Shown here: positions 11,360 through 22,706 of the stretch, in pieces
Numbering within the stretch: position 1 is the stretch's first letter
Layout of the letters: every line of letters starts with the position of its first letter
NCBI GenBank assembly: GCA_907163375.1
Contig: CAJQUW010001687.1
Coordinates: 27,685-91,684, forward strand
Source of the DNA: Prostheceraeus crozeri
Lineage: Eukaryota; Platyhelminthes; Polycladida; Euryleptidae
Length of the DNA: 64,000 nucleotides
Direction of reading: 5' to 3'
Position numbers and translations under genes: made by a program
The notes under the pieces: generated by a model
What the model was told of the DNA's origin: nothing
The model's database searches: none
The model's input: only the letters and a program-made list of their open reading frames with translations

Positions 11360-12445
11360 GAGTAAATACATAATATTTTTTGATTTTTGCGACGTTTTCA
11401 TATTCAAAAATCCAAGGATAACATAGTTGGTTTAATGTGGGCGAAAAAGATTAATAAAATATCTCTCCTTGCATCTTCGGGCCATGGTATCATCTCTATC
11501 CATTTAATAAAATGGAAAGATTGAAAGATTGTAAATTTCTGATGTCCACAGATATCAATATGTTTCCTGACTTAACATTTTCTGTAGTTGGGGTGGTTTA
11601 TTTGATGCCTATGAGCTGTCAGCAGATGACACCAGATCCAGTGAGAGATGCGTGCGTGCTGTGATATCACTTCGCACACACCATAACACACATCGCTGTT
11701 TTGGCTAACATTCGATTCAGTGTATGCACTATGCAGTAAGGAATGGTGGGAAGACGATGGTGAAATCATCAAGTGAACTTATTTTCGTATGCCTGCTACT
11801 TTTTCTAATAATGATCGGAAGGGCCAACATTATGGAGAAAACTTGTGCGCAATGATCTGAATTCTTCGAATCTGAAGGAATTGTGGCAATCGAAGCACTT
11901 TGCTTGAACTCACATTAATCCGCAAGCGACGCACGACTTTTTTTCCTATCTCTGTAAGGTATTAGGAATTCCTTTTTGCCCAATCAATAAGTTCCTCGAT
12001 GTGCCGTCGTTTTCGTATTAATCACACTTCTAGGAAACCGAAGTACATAAGCAAAATATTTCATTCTGTGGTAGAACCATTACTTTGGGACATTCACATA
12101 TTGCCTGGTATAGTTCTATTATAAGCAAGAAATGAAATGACACAAAATGAAGACAAAAGCAACACGCTAAGTAATGTGTGCAGCCCATATAGTTTGCGTG
12201 TAAATTTAGGCGAAACCCATGTGACAGGCTGAAAATAATGGCTGGTATTGCTGAAAATGAAGTGGTATAAGAAAAAGGATACTTTGAGAAATATAAAACT
12301 GTTATTTTACTGTCACAGACGACTAAGCAATATATGAAGTACCACCCAACCCCCGCCCTATAATTGATTGCAGAATCTGCCTTGTCTCAAAAATGATCGA
12401 AATCAACACAAATAATCAGGATTCACTGACAAATCAGGAAAAATC
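11360..12445. other. no gene recognised
   Basis: Unassigned sequence; no coding frame or repeat that I can support. Confidence 0.45.
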
Positions 12446-12449
12446 ACAT

Positions 12450-12700
12450 CCCTCGTATACGTTGAAGACCAGCCTCGCTATGGCTCACAAGAGCGGCGTC
12501 ATCTGCATATTGAAGCTCCAATATGGAGAATTATGTTGTCTTCATTCTTGATCGTAGGCGACGTAGGTTGAAGACACCGCCATCGTATCTATGCCGAAGA
12601 GTCACGCCATCCATTCTGTCGATTACAGCATTCGCGATGGTGCTAGCGGTGGTGGTATAGCAATTGGACACGTGACGTGTGACAACCATTCGGATGGCGA
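12450..12700 (-). pseudogene. LINE reverse transcriptase fragment
   Basis: On the minus strand the sequence reads RMDGVTLRHRYDGGVFNLR and, after a frame break, ILELQYADDAALVSHSEAG. This is the YADD catalytic box and its upstream region, as found in many invertebrate non-LTR retrotransposons (pattern RTDGGLFNLRRL to ELQYADDAALVAH). Both catalytic aspartates are present. The fragment is about 80 codons with no endonuclease or 3' end nearby, so it is a dead remnant. Clade assignment is not possible from this length. Confidence 0.75.
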
Positions 12701-12759
12701 GGAATAAGTGCCAAATAACGAAGGCGATGTCGATAGTGCATTGAATTGGAAACGATGGT

Positions 12760-14790
12760 GGGTATGTGGCCACATTAATACCATTGTAGGAAAGATGATA
12801 TTAAAGGGACTTGTTGTTCTAGGAACACACAAACACTAGACTGGTAGTCCCAAGTTCCTCTATGCTGTATCGATAGGCAGCCATGCAGGTAAGGAGAGAG
12901 AAGTAGCAACCAGTGATAGGGCCTGAGATTTTCCATTTTTTCGTAGCTCTGACAAATTTTCGCAGGCCTACTAATAACAGCGAACTATAGCATCATATTT
13001 TATAATCAAGCAGGGTGATCGCGCTTTTATTAGAACTTGATTGATTAAGAACGCCTAATATCTTCCTAGAGAAACTATATATAATAGTCCTGTGTTTTAA
13101 CGAAATTTCCGCAAATTTTGATATAGCTACAACGCACTAATTTAAATGGAAACAAATAACTTTAAACAAGAAAGGCTTTGTTAAAGCAACTGCATTTCGT
13201 CATTGATGACCCTCAGAGAGGATTCTTCGCAAAGATCTGTTTACTCGTACATCAGCATGCAATCACCGCCATCAATTGCTACTTCTGAGGTGACATTTTT
13301 TATGTGTAAATTATTAAGCTGGAATATTGTTCCATCTTTCAACATTACATGTGCTAGGTGTATGTAACAAATATACCCAAAAGTCACCAATCCTACAACA
13401 AATACAACTACAAAAACTTTACAACAAAAATTCGTGTCAGTAATGCAAGGCAGGATCTGTTCCAGCTGATTCAGGTGTCGACAAAAGGGTCACAAAGGAA
13501 GAACTAATTCAACAATAAGTAGAAATAGAAAGTTCTCATAAAGAGAAGAAAACAAATAATAAATGCGAACTAAAAGAGAAAGGACGGATGATATACATGT
13601 AGAAATTCAGCAATGTGGAAATCTCAATTAGTAAGGATCCTACAATACTTTTCATGATAACCTTGAAATGTAACAAAATAGGAGATTCTTCTTCCTTTGA
13701 CGCCTCCTTGCACTGTAGTCATGCTTGGCTTTCCATCAATATTGCAGGAAAAAATGCACTTTACTAGTTTGAATTAGTATTGTTGCACATGGTTTCGATC
13801 AAAGACCTGGAGTGCGTGCAGAAATAATTTCTGGACTGCATTATTTCTGCACTTGATGAAGGCTCTACTAATGGTTTTCCGTTTATTTGTGTGCTTCCTT
13901 TTCTCCAGCGTCTCATTTTTTTATATCTCAATACATTCTCAAGCATCAAATTCATTTTCATCAAGTTATTTTCTCTTTCTTGCAGTAACTGTTTTAAAAC
14001 CTTTACTGATGGTCACTTGTCGTTTCAATCCTCGTTCTTCTCTTGTGATTTCAAACAAGACTTGAAATGCTGTTTGGCATGCGACGACATACTTTCACGA
14101 AGACCGTCTGTGTTTGGTATTGTGTGGCAGAATCGATTGTGAAATAGTGAAATATGCAATAGTTGCTGATTCGGTCCCATTAATAACTTTATCAAAAGGT
14201 TAATAACCGTGAACTTTTTCTAAGGGCATTCACAAGAGACCGCCAACTAACACTAAATTGTCAGTTACATGTAGCCATCATTCCTTACTGTTGTCATGGC
14301 AACGCGTGTCCACTGCGTGTAATATTGTTTTCAATGTTCATGTCAATCCTGGGCCTTTACTATATGCTCATCGTCAGATTTCTATTATTGAAATTAGCAA
14401 GGGCTAACCTTAGGCGAAACACAGTTAATAATGAATTAAATCACAAATCAAACTATTCAGTAAGTAAAACCAATGTGAAAAATAAAAAATAAAACACAAA
14501 TGTAAATGCTGAAAATATTCAAATGGTAGGTAATGAAAAAAAGGTACTGTGTAAATATAAGTGAGAAAAAAAATTGATGACTTACTCGAGAACTCCTGTC
14601 TGTCTGCCACACTGTGTGTTGGGCAGTGTAGTAATTGCGGAAACAGCTTATATCTATTGACAAAACTTAATCTGCAGGTATATTGATATTGATGGAATTG
14701 ATGGATGAATGGATATTGATGGAAGTCTCTTCGCGACTTTAATTGTTCAGCCTTGAGATTCGAAGGTTTTATGCACTTTGAATCAATTTA
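12760..14790. other. no gene recognised
   Basis: AT-rich, with small unrelated ORFs near 13850-14140 and 14425-14660 that resemble nothing I know. Codon content there is dominated by T-rich sequence, typical of chance frames. Confidence 0.45.
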
Positions 14791-14799
14791 ACGAAAATT

Positions 14800-15945
14800 C
14801 CGCAAAAGTTGATTTTCAAACGCCAGATGAAGAGCTTGGTGAAGAGCTCAATGTTGGAGTGAGTGTGCATTAAGGCTCTGTTCTGAATCCATTTTTGTTT
14901 GTGGCAGTGATGGAAGTCTTGGCTAGTGAAGTGAGAGAGGGTCTGCCTTGGGAAATGCTGCATGCAGATCAATTGGTGCTGGTGGCCGAAAGCATTGACG
15001 GATTGAAAGAGAAGGCATGTAAATGGGAAGAACGGCTGTCAAAAGGATTAAAGTTGAATATCGGAAAGACCATGATAATGGTATAAGGCAGAAACTGTGG
15101 CACGGAAGAGAGATCAGGAAAATGGCTACGTGCGGTTTGTGGAAGAGGAGTAGGCGTGAACTCGATCCAATGCAGTGTGAAGGCTGGACTCACGGACGAT
15201 GTTCTGAGTTGCGTGTCCCTGTTCGAAGCAATCAGCATGTGACATTCCGATGTAGCTAATGCGCAGCGCAGAGTAGAGAAAACGCAGACCAGCACATGAG
15301 AATGAAGCTATCGGATGCAGTCAGCATTTACACAGTGGGATCGTTTCGCTATCTCGGTGATTTGTTAAATGGAAACGGAGGTGCGAAAACGGCATTGGTA
15401 GTAGGAGTAGGTTGTGCGTGGGATAGATTCAAGGAGCTGCTGAGTTTGTTGGCAAAGACGGACATACCACTGACAGTGAAGGGAAAGGTCTATACTCCCT
15501 GTGTTCGAAGCGTGATGGCATGTGGAAGCGAGACCTGGGGAACGACGGTGGAACAAATGATGAGGTTGGAGCGGACTGAACGAAAAATGATACACTGGAT
15601 GTGTGGTGGAAGCCTGAGAGACAGACTACCAAGTGATGAGTTGCTGAGGCGAATGGTTTCGGTGACGTAGGTGGTCGCTTTAGATGGATGGGACATGTGC
15701 TGCGAAAGGATGATGCTGACTGGATGAAGAAGTGTATGGAGATGGAAGTTCCCTGAACAAGAGAAAGAGGAAGGCCAAGAACAACATGGTGCCAAGTGAT
15801 GGAGAAGGACATGGTTGGAACTACAAGGGCGGATGCCGATGATGAGATCGATGGAGAATACAACTATCAAGTGGAGTAACCGGCCAAACCCTGCACAGGC
15901 GAGAAAAACAGACGTAAAACGGGATAGTGAGTGAGTGAGATGAAG
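14800..15945 (+). pseudogene. LINE 3' half: RT palm/thumb and C-terminal domain
   Basis: Non-LTR retrotransposon remnant in several frames. In order: a block related to VGVHQGSVLSPLLF (LNPFLFVAVMEVLASEVREG), then WEMLHADQLVLVAES, where the usual YADD reads HADQ, so the polymerase is inactive. Next come KGLKLNIGKTMIMV, a cysteine-rich stretch around 15110-15250, FRYLGDLLNGNGG, KGKVYTPCVRSVMACGSETW and RMIHWMCGGSLRDR-like sequence. The tail FRWMGHVLRKDDADW lies past the frame change near 15670. A short (TGAG)n tract at 15926-15943 marks the 3' end, as in elements that end in simple repeats. At least three frame breaks separate these blocks. Confidence 0.85.
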
Positions 15946-17230
15946 TTGGTTTTTCTGCCTATCTGGTCTAAAATGTACTGAATTTTTCGCAGCATCTACT
16001 TCTTAAGAATGCTTTTTCAAATATATTTAATGTCAGGTGAGAACCGTTTGTAAAAAGTGGAGAGTAGATCAGTGGCTTCTTTGATGGAGCTACCAGCGAC
16101 TTCTAAAAAATAGCTTTGAAAGGTTCGTAAGTGATGATTTGACACAAGCACTGATGCTTTTAACAGTATGATGCAACCACACAAGCTCAATACATTCTAA
16201 GAACTATTGCTGCAAGTTTTCACTTTTGCTGAACTTGCTACAAGATGTAAGACGCTGCGATAACCACAAAACTTTGACTAAGTGATAATATGAAGAATAA
16301 TACAAAAACAGTAATTAGCTATTGATTTACGTGCTTTTTATCCTGCAAAGCAGCATTTGCTCCATTAAACAGCATATGTTCATTTAAATGCGCAAATAAC
16401 AAGATTTCATTTTTTCGCAGGATTTCTTCCATTTTTTCGTAGCGAGTTCCTTCTTATTAACATTTTCGCAGCTAGCCCGACCACTCGTAGCAAAGATCAG
16501 TGAACAGAGGTCACTAGCAATCCGACAGTCAAGCAACATGGCGCACGATCGAATGCATAGGACTATACTCATCATGTTTCCACTATTCCAGCAATGTGGC
16601 GCTTGTTGGAAATCCGGCAAATGAGTGAAAAATCGTGGTGGTTACGGAGAGGTGTCAGACAAATATTCGAAACAATTCTGCCAACATCGGCAAATTCACC
16701 TAAATCCACGAAATTCATGCTCCATCAGAGCTATCTCACTGATTCTAGTTGCATGTGCTTGAAGACTGCACACGACCGCATCAACGAGACGTGTTTCCAA
16801 TCCCACTTTTTTCTCCTCCCATGGTTCAGTTGGTGTGGTCCATTCTCACTTGTAGCCCATGAATTGTGACATGCAAGAGTTATATATCGAAACCTTCAAC
16901 TCCCTGTAATTGAACATCATTGAATGAATGACTTAGAAGAGAAGAGAGAAAAAGTGTATATATTTGAAATAATGAAAATCGATAAATACAAAGAAAAGTA
17001 ATGCACAAACGCTGACAGGATTCATATCACATAAAAGACAAATAATATCTGATACTTACAAGAAAAATTCTAGTATTTACACATAAGCTCATTTGACTTT
17101 GCACAAAACAATGGAAAAAATGAATTCGAACGTTTTGCAGTGTGTGATACTGGTAACATAAAATGTCTAGTATACAACAAACGATTAGGTACGAACGTGC
17201 TAAGCGGATGACACGGATTTTCACAATTCA
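15946..17230. other. no gene recognised
   Basis: No supportable gene. Short ORFs around 16384-16870 have no recognisable motifs. Confidence 0.45.
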
Positions 17231-17234
17231 GCAA

Positions 17235-17770
17235 CTATTTTAAGCCACATTGAAGAAATGTATCTGAGATATCGTCAAACATGTTACACGAGCAATGACA
17301 AACGCAAATCAAGCGATGAGCACTCTTCTGAAAGCGATATAATTTACTTAATAAAACTAGAGACAAAGGAGAAGCATATATAAACAAGGCTGTGATGATT
17401 GCATGATAAACAGATATCAAATCGTTTTTACACAAAGAATCACGTAAACAACGGATTATGTACGAACGACGCGAGGCCTTTTTTAAAACGTCTTTGATTT
17501 GTGCCTCCCAGCTAAGATTTGTAGTGAGAGCAAAAGCAAGAATTCTAAGAATATCAACTCTTACAAAATCTGCAGAAATCGGTGGAGGAAAATATACCAT
17601 AGAGCGTCGTATAATCATTTCTTTACACTTATTTTTGTTCAAGCGAAGACCTGCACTCACAAAAATCTCTTCAATATCTGACATGGATAACAAAGTCTGA
17701 CTCGTACATTCAATAGTTTCAATGATCGTTACATCGACAGAGTATTTGACACACTGTGTAAGAGCCTAAT
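17235..17770 (-). pseudogene. CR1-like LINE RT fragment, same family as the 37-kb copy
   Basis: The 152-codon minus-strand frame reads SAGLRLNKNKCKEMIIRR, ILAFALTTNLSWEAQIKDVL, SRRSYIIRCLRDSLCKNDLI and VYHAIITALFIYASPLSLVL, the thumb region of CR1/Jockey-type reverse transcriptases. Upstream, sequence related to YADDVTIIE is present but degraded (YSVDVTIIE). The segment around FQKSAHRLICVCHCSCNMF resembles ITKRAHHIICGFKCKCNIL in the larger LINE at 36.8-39.8 kb, so both probably come from one family. Only the last third of the RT is present, with the 5' part absent. Confidence 0.82.
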
Positions 17771-18503
17771 CGCACTCAGACTATTGGATTCTTCCCATAA
17801 ACTGGTTCAAGAGGTCGGACTTAAATACTGCGACTCAGTAACCCCGCACCCAGAACCAACATGACTCGAGGGTACACTAATATCTGATGTGTCAGTTGAC
17901 TTATTCATGATACTGACGTATGAACAGAAAACACGCTACTTAACTGAGACGGCTAAAACCGGCTTGGCGCTTTTGGATGGGGGCTCTGGACCAAACTTGA
18001 AACTTCTTTGCTACTTTTCATGCAGAAACATGTTGCCACCGCATCATATAAAATAAGCATGAAAACTTTGTGCGTCTTATGCCGGATGCACACAGAGGAG
18101 GCCAGAGAAGAACGAATTGCTCATGCAGATGGCGCGGCTTAATGCTGATGGTTTAGAGTGCCAACTATAATTGAAAGTAATGTGTTGATATTCCAAGATC
18201 TATGACTTATGGCTTATGATTTGTTGTGTGCCCCTGTCTTATACGAGCAGTTATCTAGGAAGTAGCATTGGAATCTGGTAAAATCTGGAATTGATGCTCT
18301 TTGCCTCATGACAAGAACATTCTGTCATCAAAAGTAAGTAAAATCAGACGGACCTTCAGCGTCCAGCGCCTTCAAATGGTCGATGTAAATAAGGACATTG
18401 TTCTTCTAGATATAGGACATAAGTATTTTTATCAAGATAAAAAAGCTCGAAAGTTAGCGAATAAACAAAGATTGGGTTTTGATATGTTTTTTGCAAATCA
18501 ATG
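17771..18503. other. no gene recognised
   Basis: Spacer up to the TA target site of the next transposon; nothing assignable. Confidence 0.45.
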
Positions 18504-19044
18504 TACAGGGTGACTCAAAAGTCTTAATCGGGTTTCAAATCAAAATTTCTCAGCAAGTATTAACAGTACAAACTCAATTTTTCATTTATGGTGTAGACGA
18601 AGAACCAGAATTTTAGTAACAGTTCGCATTGCAATTGTGAAAAAATTAAGTTAAAGGTCCAACCAAGCTCACTCATACAGTGGAGGTCATCCAATTTATC
18701 AAATGTCATGAAAACCGTATTTCGCTTACATTTTTTTTCTAATTGACTACATCCAAAAATACTTCATCATGAAATCTGATTGAGTGTCTCTTACAAAATA
18801 TGAACAAGACTTAATGCATTAGCGTCAATTGAATTGGTAGCGGAAGGTAAATAAGAAGAAATAATGAAGAAAGACAATAAAGAAGAAGGGCGAGGTAACC
18901 ATTTCCATTAATGTGTGATTTGCACTTGCAATGCTGGTTATCAAACTTCTACATAAGCGCATTAGCTATGTATGACGTCACAATGTCGTTGAATTGAAGC
19001 ATTTGCCTAGATATCTGTGAAACAAACTTCAAAAATCGTTTAGC

Positions 19045-19297
19045 ACTACACCTTTTCCATTTATATTCCAGATATTTCCATATCGAATTCAGATCTTTCC
19101 AAATGAATTTCAGACATTTCGAGATGGATTTCAGATTTCTCCAATTGAATTTCAGATATCTTAAAAGATGAGTCTCTGATGGATGTTTGAAATTCAATTG
19201 GAGAAATCTGAAATCCACCTGGAAATGTCTGAAATTCATTTGGAAAGATCTGAAATCGATTTGGAAATATCTGAAATATACATGGAAAAGGTGTAGT
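19045..19297. repeat. 250-bp hairpin repeat made of about 22-bp units, copy 1
   Basis: The left arm (from ctacaccttttccat) and right arm (ending atggaaaaggtgtag) are inverted copies of each other. Within each arm a unit of about 22 bp, tggaaagatctgaaattcat with variants, recurs four or five times. The arms are separated by a short unrelated loop near 19160-19185. A minus-strand ORF across it is only the repeat translated. It lies inside the DD41D transposon. A second copy is at 28820-29032. Confidence 0.88.
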
Positions 19298-19369
19298 TCA
19301 ATTGATATTTTCACTTGTTACTCATAGAAACCAGTGATGTTATCGGTAGAAGATCGAATCAACGTAATG

Positions 19370-20370
19370 TTGCTAATGGCTAAATATGAATCCATAACTG
19401 CTGCCCGACGACAGTGGCAAACAAATTTTGCACCAAAACCACCCTAAAAAATTTTACCGAGACGGGTACTGTCCAAGATGCTGATCGAAGTGGTCACCCA
19501 TCCCTTGCTTAGGGTGATGTCTTGCGTGTCAATGAAGAGTTTGAGAATAATCCAAGATCATTGGTACGGATGCAGCCAATAAGCTTGATATGCCACGTGA
19601 GACTGCTCGACGTACTTTGAAGCGAACAATTGGCGTGAAGTCATTTCATGTCTCACGTGTACAAGAACTGTTAAAGGACGACTGTGAACCACGTCTTCAG
19701 TTTTGCGAAGAAATTAACCGGCTATGTTATAATCCCTGCTTCATCCATAAACTCTGACGAGGCCATTTAATATGAATGGTAAAATTAACAGTCACAACTC
19801 AGTGATTTGGGACTATGAAAATGTAACGAGATTCTTCTGAAGTCGAAAGGACTGGTAGTCTGGGCGGCCATGTTTTGCGACCAGATCATCGGACCTTACT
19901 TCTTTCAATCAACAGTGACCAAAGACTCTTATCTTGAAATGTTGAAGGATTATTTTATTCCGGAATTAAAGAGATTGCGACGATTTTCGACGTTTTTTCA
20001 ACAAGATGGCGCACCGCCTCACTGGGATCTAGATGTCAGACAATTTCTCAGGATCATACTCCCTAATCGATGGATTGGCCGAAACGGTCCACTCCACTGG
20101 TCAGATAGGAGCTTAGATCTGACTCTTCTTGATTATTTTTTGTGGGTTCATATCAAGGAAGTGGTGTATAAGAATAGGCCAACCAACAGGAAAGAATTGC
20201 GAGTGAAGATTACTGAAGCAGTCCAGTCCGTGACGAAAGTCACAACCAATAAGACTTTTGAAAACTTGAAAACTTCATTCTTTGTACTGAAGTCAACGGA
20301 GCTTACTTCCAACATATATTGTAAAAATTCAAGTCTTTTTGGAAATCCTGGCTCTTCCTATACAGCATAA
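19370..20370 (+). pseudogene. DD41D transposase, broken in its first half
   Basis: Tc1/mariner-superfamily transposase. The first half (from KYESITAARRQWQTNFAPK, the first helix-turn-helix) is scattered over frames with several stops between 19440 and 19860. From 19870 a clean frame of 166 codons carries IIGPYFFQSTVTKDSYLEML, then FFQQDGAPPH with the second catalytic aspartate, RWIGRNGPLHW, and LTLLDYFLWVHIKEVVY with the third. There are 41 residues between those two aspartates, which places it in the DD41D (rosa-like) branch and not DD34D mariner. The family motif PPRSPDLTPLD reads SDRSLDLTLLD, so even the intact half is eroded. Confidence 0.9.
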
Positions 20371-20459
20371 ACGGAAAATTAAATTTGCACTTAAATTTGT
20401 TAATACTTACTGAGAAATCTCAATTTGAAACCCGATTAAGACTTTTGAGTCACCCTGTA

Positions 20460-20605
20460 CATGAAGCAGGTCAATGAATATGCAGTCAAATAAAGATTTC
20501 TACAGATCAAGGATTATATATCGAAGTACAAACTTCGAAGGAAATCAATTTAAATATGGAATACAATGATTTTGAAGATTCATTATTTAAACCATATACT
20601 TCCAG
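20460..20605. other. no gene recognised
   Basis: Short flank between the DD41D element and the dispersed repeat; nothing assignable. Confidence 0.4.
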
Positions 20606-20609
20606 AATA

Positions 20610-20810
20610 GGTTTAGTGAGATATACCTCCAGAAATATAAGGCACGAAAGTGAAGAATATAATTTAGTCAAAGCCGACTTTTCGGACTTCGTCATTTGCC
20701 AAGGCAAAATATGTACGCGCGCACATACTGACACAGCTTATATACCAGATACATAGCACACATAGAGCTGATAACATCTAATTAGTAGTCAGCCATTTCT
20801 TTTCTTCCTT
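20610..20810 (-). repeat. dispersed repeat, copy A (partner at 51258-51455)
   Basis: Shares an extended block with 51258-51455: gagata(t)acctccRgaaatata, then gcacgaaagtg, then cacatactgacacagcttat and agctgataaca. On the minus strand it contains TGACGAAGTCCGAAAAGTCGG (20673-20694), resembling the hammerhead-like motifs that end Penelope-like and related retroelements. Probably the terminal fragment of a retroelement family. Confidence 0.75.
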
Positions 20811-20902
20811 TCATTTTTGGCTCTAGCATTTTCATTTGGCGAGCTTCGGACAATGTAGTATCGACAGGATCACTAGGGCCTACTTTTATGAATGATTTGC
20901 AC

Positions 20903-21000
20903 TAGGGGTGTAACGATTAGTGATTTTGATAATCGGCCGATTACCGAATAATCGGTAGAAGGTAGCCGATTAATCGGGCCGACTATTTCTTTTAAATTCA
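20903..21000 (+). repeat. possible hAT-like transposon end
   Basis: TAGGGGTGTAACGATTAGTG followed by several AATCGG and CCGATTA motifs in both orientations resembles the left terminus and subterminal repeats of hAT elements, which begin CAGGGGTG. No matching right end was found in the window, so it may be a solitary end. Confidence 0.4.
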
Positions 21001-22575
21001 TCTAAAATCGACGTTTTCCATCCACTAAAAGTGCGGATTTAGTTAAGGGAAACTTAATAATAGCAAAGTGCACCAAATGATAGGTAAAACAGGTCATGAA
21101 TGTTCCCTGCAAAAGGCGTTGCGATGCTAGTATAGTCCTACGTAGAGCTGAATAATTTTGAATTTTCATCACTTGCTTTTGATTAAATTCTAGTAGGCTA
21201 CTTCTTAGTCGTATAAGCAATATTGATGACCAGAATATACAGCGAGAAGTTTTTTTCATGCGATTACATTTATAAGCTTTTCATTCCAAGAAAAATCACA
21301 ACGATCATCAGCATCATTAAAACAATAGAGACACGGATGAACCGATCCATTTTCTAGCCAATGACGGCGTGAAAGGACAGAACCCACCCTTGTTATTATA
21401 TCGAAATGGTCAGAAGTGACTCGGAATCACCTACTAGACTATAGGACTCTATTGTGATAGTTGATGATTTCATCTGCTAACTTCGGTAATTAATACATCA
21501 ATGCGACCGATATTCCGCGCTGGCATTCGAACCCACGTATTCCTGTTGCGCTAGTGAGTGCTCCATAAAAAGGCTACAATAAAAGCTGGTCAATTGCAAA
21601 GCGAATGGTTGCATGTCAAAGTCAACCAGAGACGAGATCGTGACATGGCCACGGACTACTTAGAATCCATCTTCCGGAGTGGAAGCCGAACCCTGGCCTG
21701 GATGTTTAGAAACACAACCAGTTGCTCGCTCTATAGGTTATTTTCCTTGCCGTCCTCTAGAACTTAGTGTGTCTTTAATAATACATGTACTGCGCTGAAG
21801 AGCAATCGAGTATAATTTGTGACGTTTACAATCATGTCTATCATGGCGAATGCTAAAATCATTATTTCTTCGAGATATGACAGAATTTTCCAATTTAATT
21901 GCCGAGATAATTTATTGATAACATGGAATTCCTTGGCGGACGCGAGTTATTATTGCGGTTTGTAAAGCAGGTACGTTCTTCCATGTTTTTCAATTGTGAA
22001 TGCGTAGCATCTGCGAATATGTATAAATATGCATGTTCACTTGTAGATATTAAAATGTACATCAAAAATTGCTTTCAGTTGGTGGCTATGTACATTAGCT
22101 TTCGTAAGTTCATAAGCTTTTGTTCTGAACAAGAAGACATTTGAGTGAATCTTGATAATGTAAATTATGATGATTGATTGTTCAATCATAATTTGCGCAT
22201 ACATTCAAATGGTTGCTAGTTTCAAACCAGACGTATCTGGGACCAAAGAATTGGCTGACCGCCCCAAACCGAAAACCCATTCTGGGCTCTTCTACCCAGG
22301 CTCGGCAAAAAAATACGAATTATAGGCCCACGTACTACATGATAATATGCGAGAACAACTCTTTTGTCAGCATTCATCATCATTATGAAAAAAATGGTTT
22401 ATGGGAGAATTCGGCTGTTTTCAATCATTGGAATGATTAAAGTCATTTGAATTTAGACTAGCATCTCAATGCACAATGTGCATGTAGAGTGAAGTATATC
22501 AAAATAATATGAAGTGCAAATAGAATGCCTATACAAGTCAGGCATGCCAAAATGAAGTTTGTGTATATCTGCTCT
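21001..22575. other. no gene recognised
   Basis: Unassigned sequence; no supportable frame or repeat. Confidence 0.45.
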
Positions 22576-22576
22576 G

Positions 22577-22706
22577 TACTCAATCAATAAAATAGCACTA
22601 AGCTTCCGAACAGAAACCACGTAATAAAAAAAACCAACAGTTTTTGGATGGTTTTTTATTACGTGGTTTCTGTTCGGAAGCTTAGTGCTATTTTATTGAT
22701 TAAGTA
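22577..22706. repeat. near-perfect 57-bp inverted repeat with a 16-bp loop
   Basis: The left arm (22577-22633) and right arm (22650-22706) are almost perfect inverted copies. The core aatagcactaagcttccgaa pairs with its exact complement, and the only differences are one base near the outer edge and the length of an A/T run. The loop is aacagtttttggat. A transcript would fold into a stem of over 50 bp. Such sharp symmetry implies recent origin or selection. Confidence 0.93.

Larger units (their letters stand above)
18506..20457 (+). mobile_element. DD41D mariner-type transposon with 60-bp inverted ends
   Basis: The left end starts CAGGGTGACTCAAAAGTCTT and the right end is its inverted copy. 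About 60 bp match on each side with four or five differences. TA target duplications lie at 18504-18505 and 20458-20459. The element is 1952 bp, longer than the roughly 1.3 kb expected, because about 0.8 kb lies between the left end and the transposase. That stretch includes a hairpin repeat at 19045-19297 that looks like a later insertion. Confidence 0.92.

Noticed and set aside
18949-19314. 121-codon minus-strand ORF rich in Phe, Lys and Trp
   Set aside because: Translation of the hairpin repeat; the peptide periodicity mirrors the 22-bp DNA units.
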